Origin: an uncultured bacterium
GTDB taxonomy: Bacteria > Verrucomicrobiota > Kiritimatiellia > CAIKKV01
NCBI GenBank assembly: GCA_903828035.1
Contig: CAIKKV010000706.1
Coordinates: 1-8,656, forward strand
Direction of reading: 5' to 3'
Length of the DNA: 8,656 nucleotides
The position numbers and the translations under genes are program-made. Positions 5,509 to 8,656 of this stretch are shown here, in pieces. The number at the start of each line of letters is the position of its first letter. Positions within the stretch are counted from its first letter, which is position 1. The notes beneath the pieces are model-generated. The model did not search any database. It was not told the origin of the DNA and saw only the letters and a list, made by a program, of their open reading frames with translations.

Positions 5509-6507
5509 ATGTACGCAGGGTGGAAGCGAAAAAGGGGGGGATGGGTGTTCGCGGCGGCGGCCGGCCTTCTTCTGCTGGCCGCGGCGGCCGGCGCCGAGCG
5601 GGTTCCCCTGGCGCCCCGGCTGGCCGCGCTGGGCCTGAAGGAAACGACCCTCACCGAGGGCTCTTCCGTGTTCAGCAACCGGTTCCACACGATCGTGGTG
5701 AAAGCGAACAGCCGGCGAATCGAGTTCGACGGCGTGGGCGTTTACCTGAACGGGGCGGTGGCCCATGAGGGTCCGAGCTGGTTCATCGACAAGGTCGATT
5801 GGGCCGAGGGCGTCGGGTTCACCTGGATTTCGATTCCCCTCCGGAACCGGAAGGCGGCGGACCTGGTGCTGCTGGACCCCGGCCACGGCGGGGCGGACAA
5901 GGGCGCCATCAGCCGGCGCGGGCTGGAGGAGTCGCGCGTGACGATGGATGTGGTCCGCCGGATCGGCAAGCTGCTGGAAAGCCGCGGGGTGAGCGTGCGC
6001 TACACCCGGGACGCCAACCGGTCGATGAGCCTGAACGAGCGGATCGAGGCGACCCGCAAAGTGCGGCCCGATGCGTTCGTCGCCGTCCACGCCAACGCCA
6101 CGGTCAACCCGGCCGTGAATGGAATCGAGACGTTCGTGACCGCCTCGCCCGGCTATTCGGCCACGGCGGGCGGGAAGGAAGACGAGCGGGTGTATCCCGG
6201 CAACTACAGCGGCGTGCTGAACGTGAGGCTGGCCTATGCGATCCAGCGGAACCTGCTAGACTACACCGGCGCCGATGACCGGGGCGTGAAGCGGGCGCGG
6301 TTCGCCGTGATCAAGAACTCGCCGGTTCCCGGGGTGCTGGTGGAGATCGGGTTCCTGACCAACTCCGGCGAGGAGTCGCTGCTGATCAGCCGGGTGTACC
6401 GGGACCGGGTTGCCTCGGGCGTGGCGAGGGGGATTCTCTCCTACCTGACGACGCTGCACAAACCGCCGCCTCCGCGGCACGAAGGGGAAGACGATGATCA
6501 AGGCTAA
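5509..6507 (+). CDS. Secreted N-acetylmuramoyl-L-alanine amidase (Amidase_3)
   Basis: A 332-residue cell wall hydrolase expected to cleave the amide bond between N-acetylmuramic acid and L-alanine of peptidoglycan outside the cytoplasmic membrane. Residues 1-29 form a signal peptide: basic W-K-R-K-R, a hydrophobic Ala/Leu core, and a likely cut after A-A-G-A. Residues about 40-110 form a beta-rich N-terminal domain (V-V-K-A-N-S-R-R-I-E-F-D-G-V-x-V-Y-L-N-G) reminiscent of copper amine oxidase-like wall-binding modules. The catalytic domain (about 118-314) has the zinc ligands H126 (D-P-G-H-G-G), E141 (G-L-E-E-S) and H194 (V-A-V-H-A-N), and catalytic E279 in L-V-E-I-G-F-L-T-N. The active site is complete. 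AAAGGA lies 4 nt before the ATG. The Pro-rich and acidic tail (318-332) overlaps the start of argC by 14 nt. The role in cell separation or sporulation-like remodelling is not deducible here. Confidence 0.95.
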   Translation: MYAGWKRKRGGWVFAAAAGLLLLAAAAGAERVPLAPRLAALGLKETTLTEGSSVFSNRFHTIVVKANSRRIEFDGVGVYLNGAVAHEGPSWFIDKVDWAEGVGFTWISIPLRNRKAADLVLLDPGHGGADKGAISRRGLEESRVTMDVVRRIGKLLESRGVSVRYTRDANRSMSLNERIEATRKVRPDAFVAVHANATVNPAVNGIETFVTASPGYSATAGGKEDERVYPGNYSGVLNVRLAYAIQRNLLDYTGADDRGVKRARFAVIKNSPVPGVLVEIGFLTNSGEESLLISRVYRDRVASGVARGILSYLTTLHKPPPPRHEGEDDDQG

Positions 6508-7552
6508 AGTTGTGGGCGCGGGCGGCTACGGGGGCGTGGGCATCACGGAGCTGCTGCTGCGCCATCCCGAGGCGAAGCTGACCTGCCTGGTGGCGGCCAC
6601 CGAGACCGGCATGCCGATGAGCAAGCTCTACCCCCATCTGCAGGGCTTCTGCGACCTGATGATCCTCAAGCCCGACGATCCGGCGGCCCAGGAGCCGGCG
6701 GATGTCGTGTTTTTCTCCACGCCGGACGGCGTCGGCATGGTCCAGGCCCGCGCCGAGCTGGCGAAGGGCGCCAAGGTCATCGACTACAGCGGCGACTTCC
6801 GCTTTAACTCGGTGGAGGACTACGCCGAGTACGCCCGCCGCATCGGGCGCGATCCCGTTCACCAGGCACCTGACCTGCTCACGCAGAGCCTCTACGGGCT
6901 GCCGGAGCTGCGGCGCAAGGAGTATGGCAAGGGAACGCGGCTGCTGGGCAACCCCGGCTGCTTCGCCGTGAGCTGCCTGCTGGGGCTGGCCCCGGCGGTC
7001 CAGTCCAAGCTGGTGGACCTGGAGAGCGTGATCTGCGACTGCAAGACCGGTGTCTCCGGCGCGGGCAAGAAGGCCTCGGCCATCCACCACTATCCGGCGC
7101 GGTACGACAACATGACCGCTTACCGGCTGACGGGGCACCAGCACGTCATGGAGGTGGAGCGGGAGCTGGGCCGGCTGGCGGGGCGGCCGATCCAGGTGAC
7201 CTTCACGGCGCAGGTCGTTCCGGTTTGCCGCGGCATCATGTCCTGCCTCTATGGAACCCTGGCCGCCGGCATCACGCCGGCCGACGTGCAGGAGGCCTAC
7301 CGGGCCTATCACGGGAGCAACGGGTTTGTGCGGATCTGCGACCGCCAGTCGGGCGTGGGCACCGCGCACGTGCGGGGCAGCAACTTCTGCAACCTGATCG
7401 TGGACGTGGACGAGCGCACGCGCCGCCTGCGGGTGGTGAGCCACATCGACAATTTGATGAAGGGGCAGGCCGGCAACGCCCTGCAAAACATGAACATCCT
7501 GTTCGGCCTGCCCGAGAATACGGGCATGAGCGGTCCGGGACAATATCCGTAG
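6494..7552 (+). CDS. argC: N-acetyl-gamma-glutamyl-phosphate reductase
   Basis: Third step of arginine biosynthesis: NADPH-dependent reduction of N-acetylglutamyl-5-phosphate to the semialdehyde in the cytoplasm. The 352-residue protein is of normal type I length. It opens with the dinucleotide-binding motif V-G-A-G-G-Y-G-G (7-14), has F-F-S-T-P-D-G (73-79), V-I-D-Y-S-G-D-F-R (95-103) and Y-G-L-P-E-L (134-139). The catalytic cysteine is C156 in L-G-N-P-G-C-F. K-T-G-V-S-G-A-G (184-191) and G-H-Q-H (214-217), which holds the general acid/base histidine region, complete the site, and the end is the typical K-G-Q-A-G-N-A-L-Q-N-M-N. The start ATG lies inside the amidase gene (14-nt overlap) behind an AAGGGG 6 nt upstream, so the genes are coupled. 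No other arg gene follows it here; the M20 deacylase on the opposite strand may belong to the same pathway. Confidence 0.96.
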   Translation: MIKAKVVGAGGYGGVGITELLLRHPEAKLTCLVAATETGMPMSKLYPHLQGFCDLMILKPDDPAAQEPADVVFFSTPDGVGMVQARAELAKGAKVIDYSGDFRFNSVEDYAEYARRIGRDPVHQAPDLLTQSLYGLPELRRKEYGKGTRLLGNPGCFAVSCLLGLAPAVQSKLVDLESVICDCKTGVSGAGKKASAIHHYPARYDNMTAYRLTGHQHVMEVERELGRLAGRPIQVTFTAQVVPVCRGIMSCLYGTLAAGITPADVQEAYRAYHGSNGFVRICDRQSGVGTAHVRGSNFCNLIVDVDERTRRLRVVSHIDNLMKGQAGNALQNMNILFGLPENTGMSGPGQYP

Positions 7553-7556
7553 GAGG
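7551..7556 (+). promoter_or_regulatory. Shine-Dalgarno AGGAGG of parB, overlapping the argC stop
   Basis: A perfect AGGAGG starts in the argC TAG stop (7550-7552) and lies 6 nt before the parB ATG. Translation of argC runs into this site, so the two genes are likely co-transcribed and co-regulated. It is the strongest ribosome binding site seen in the window. Confidence 0.7.
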
Positions 7557-7562
7557 CCGCCG

Positions 7563-8522
7563 ATGAATGCACCGAAGCGAGGCTTGGGCCGGGGTTTGAA
7601 CGCGCTGATCCGCAATCCCTCGGCCGCTCCGGCGGGGAATGCCGCGGCCGAAGCGCCGGGCAAGGGCGCCGCTCCCGCGGCGCGCGACAGGGGCGTGATG
7701 CGTGTGCCGGTGTCGCAGGTGACGCCCAGCCCCTGGCAGCCGCGGCGCACCTTTGCGCCCGAGGCGCTGGAGGAGCTGGCGGCCTCGGTCAAGGAGCGGG
7801 GCGTGCTGCAGCCGCTGCTGGTGCGGCGGGTGGGGAGCAAGTACGAGCTGATCGCGGGCGAGCGCCGGTGGCGCGCCTCGATGGCCGCGGGGCTGCCCGA
7901 CGTGCCGGTGATCGTCATGGAGGCGGCCGACGAGGATGCGCTCGAGGTGGCCGTGATCGAGAACGTGCAGCGCGAGGATCTGAACGTGGTGGAAGAGGCG
8001 GAGGCCTACCGCGCGCTGGCCGAGAAGTTTTCGCTGACGCAGGACCAGATCGCCACGCGCACGGGCAAGGCGCGGGCGTCGGTGGCCAACACGATGCGGC
8101 TGCTCAACCTGGCGGCGCCGGTGCGGCAGATGCTGGCGGAGAAGCGGCTGTCGCCGGGGCATGGCAAGGTGCTGCTGGGCGTGGCCGACGAGGAGCGGCA
8201 GCGGATGCTGGCCCTGCAGACGGTGAAGGAGGGGCTGTCGGTGCGCGAGCTGGAGCGCCTGCTGAGCCGGACGGGCAAGCCGAAGAAGGTCCCTGTGGTG
8301 CTGGAGCCGAACGTGCCGGCCACTCATCTGGCGCATCTGTCGGACCTGCTGCACCGTCATTTTGGAACCAGCGTGCGGCTGGTGGCGGCCCGGAAGATGG
8401 CCGACGGGAAGACGTCCAAGGGCCGGATCGAGGTCGATTTCTATTCGCCCGACGATCTGGACCGCATCCTTAGCCTGATCGGGCTCAAGGAGCGGGACGA
8501 TCTGGAGCTCTCCAAGATTTGA
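7563..8522 (+). CDS. parB: ParB/Spo0J family chromosome partitioning protein
   Basis: A 319-residue CTP-dependent DNA clamp that loads at parS sites and works with ParA and SMC in chromosome segregation at the nucleoid. Domains in order: an N-terminal basic K-R-G-L-G-R-G-L-N-A-L-I (5-16), the usual ParA-stimulating peptide; an Ala/Pro-rich linker (17-45); the ParB/Srx CTP-binding domain (about 46-140) with P-W-Q-P-R (57-61), G-V-L-Q-P-L (80-85), G-E-R-R-W-R-A (99-105) and E-N-V-Q-R-E-D (133-139); a helix-turn-helix parS-binding domain (about 155-235, L-T-Q-D-Q-I-A through S-V-A-N-T-M-R-L-L, then L-S-P-G-H-G-K); and a C-terminal dimerisation domain (about 250-319). All core motifs are intact and the length is normal for chromosomal ParB. 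parA, its usual immediate neighbour, is not upstream; argC is. It might lie elsewhere or beyond the window. Confidence 0.96.
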   Translation: MNAPKRGLGRGLNALIRNPSAAPAGNAAAEAPGKGAAPAARDRGVMRVPVSQVTPSPWQPRRTFAPEALEELAASVKERGVLQPLLVRRVGSKYELIAGERRWRASMAAGLPDVPVIVMEAADEDALEVAVIENVQREDLNVVEEAEAYRALAEKFSLTQDQIATRTGKARASVANTMRLLNLAAPVRQMLAEKRLSPGHGKVLLGVADEERQRMLALQTVKEGLSVRELERLLSRTGKPKKVPVVLEPNVPATHLAHLSDLLHRHFGTSVRLVAARKMADGKTSKGRIEVDFYSPDDLDRILSLIGLKERDDLELSKI

Positions 8523-8535
8523 TTCGCTATTCGCT
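8522..8535. repeat. Tandem 7-bp repeat (ATTCGCT)2 at the parB stop
   Basis: ATTCGCT occurs twice head to tail, beginning at the last base of the parB stop codon. Two units only, so it may be chance, but short tandem heptamers of this kind can mark a repeat family. Confidence 0.4.
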
Positions 8536-8551
8536 GTTTGCGTGGTGGTAG

Positions 8552-8571
8552 CCGCCGCTGATAAGCGGTGG
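8552..8571 (+). terminator. Possible terminator hairpin after parB
   Basis: CCGCCGC (8552-8558) pairs with GCGGTGG (8565-8571), one G-T wobble, around a TGATAA loop, 30 nt after the parB stop. No T-run follows, so intrinsic termination is doubtful; it may instead protect the mRNA 3' end. Confidence 0.3.
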
Positions 8572-8587
8572 AGAAGCGGCCGTCCGG

Positions 8588-8610
8588 GCGGGTTGCGTGT
8601 GCGGGTTGCG
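8588..8610 (+). repeat. 10-bp direct repeat GCGGGTTGCG, two copies
   Basis: Identical copies at 8588-8597 and 8601-8610, separated by TGT, a 13-base period in non-coding sequence. No known site type is recognised. Confidence 0.5.
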
Positions 8611-8630
8611 CCGTTTCGGCCCGGCCTGAC

Positions 8631-8646
8631 GGGCGCTTTGGCGCCC
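8631..8646 (+). terminator. GC-rich hairpin GGGCGC-TTTG-GCGCCC near window end
   Basis: A perfect 6-bp stem with a four-base loop, preceded by a smaller GCCG-TTT-CGGC stem (8610-8620). It could be part of a terminator for parB transcription, but the bases after it (TGAGGGGCTC) are not T-rich. Confidence 0.3.
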
Positions 8647-8656
8647 TGAGGGGCTC

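Larger units (their letters stand above)
8523..8656. other. Non-coding 3' region after parB
   Basis: I find no supported gene in these 134 bases. They contain short direct repeats and three GC-rich inverted repeats (8552-8571, 8610-8620, 8631-8646). No canonical parS palindrome and no tRNA-like structure is evident. The next gene probably starts past the edge. Confidence 0.6.

Noticed and set aside
6386..7918. Minus-strand open frame of 510 codons antisense to argC and parB
   Set aside because: Runs across two firmly identified genes in the reverse direction and has no recognisable domain.
7272..8360. Minus-strand open frame of 362 codons antisense to argC and parB
   Set aside because: Arg/His/Gln/Leu-rich shadow translation without motifs, opposite a complete ParB.
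1..8656. CRISPR arrays, insertion sequences, tRNA or rRNA genes, defence systems
   Set aside because: No spaced repeats, transposase-like proteins, terminal repeats, cloverleaf or rRNA signatures were seen; nearly all sequence is used by nine ordinary genes.

Overview
The window is a GC-rich bacterial chromosome segment, densely packed with nine protein genes in two divergent transcription units. I see no mobile element, CRISPR array, rRNA or tRNA. The gene set is core metabolism and cell biology: tRNA modification, arginine biosynthesis, cell wall hydrolysis and chromosome segregation. A combination of features is compatible with the PVC group (for example Kiritimatiellota, Lentisphaerota or Verrucomicrobiota): a DUF151 nuclease fused to a UVR tail, a cysteine-rich Gfo/Idh/MocA oxidoreductase coupled to a TPR protein, and ParB in a mixed operon. 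That placement is an impression from family resemblance and was not computed.

The minus strand is read leftward from about 5426. It encodes a soluble TPR protein, a Gfo/Idh/MocA-type NAD(P)-dependent oxidoreductase, an M20 metallopeptidase of the ArgE/DapE type, and a DUF151 bifunctional nuclease-like protein with a C-terminal UVR motif. Spacings are tight: two ATGA stop/start overlaps (4044-4047 and 1591-1594) and one 18-nt gap. This looks like one operon. An 83-nt AT-richer gap follows, holding a good sigma70-type promoter and two inverted repeats. The unit then continues with a small protein resembling only regions 1.2-2.3 of a sigma70 factor, and with trmB (tRNA m7G46 methyltransferase), which starts at GTG 7 nt after the preceding stop.

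The plus strand is read rightward from 5509 and has a strong-looking promoter in the 82-nt AT-rich divergent gap. It encodes a secreted N-acetylmuramoyl-L-alanine amidase (Amidase_3), argC (overlapping the amidase by 14 nt) and parB, whose Shine-Dalgarno overlaps the argC stop codon. No parA gene and no canonical parS site are in the window. The last 134 bases (8523-8656) hold no gene that I can support, only short direct repeats and GC-rich hairpins.

The window is mostly ordinary. The item most worth a second look is the sigma-region-2-only protein, which has its own promoter with a palindrome centred over the -10 box. It has the part of a sigma factor that binds the RNA polymerase clamp but not the parts that read promoters. 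Next are the TPR/oxidoreductase pair and the parB context.
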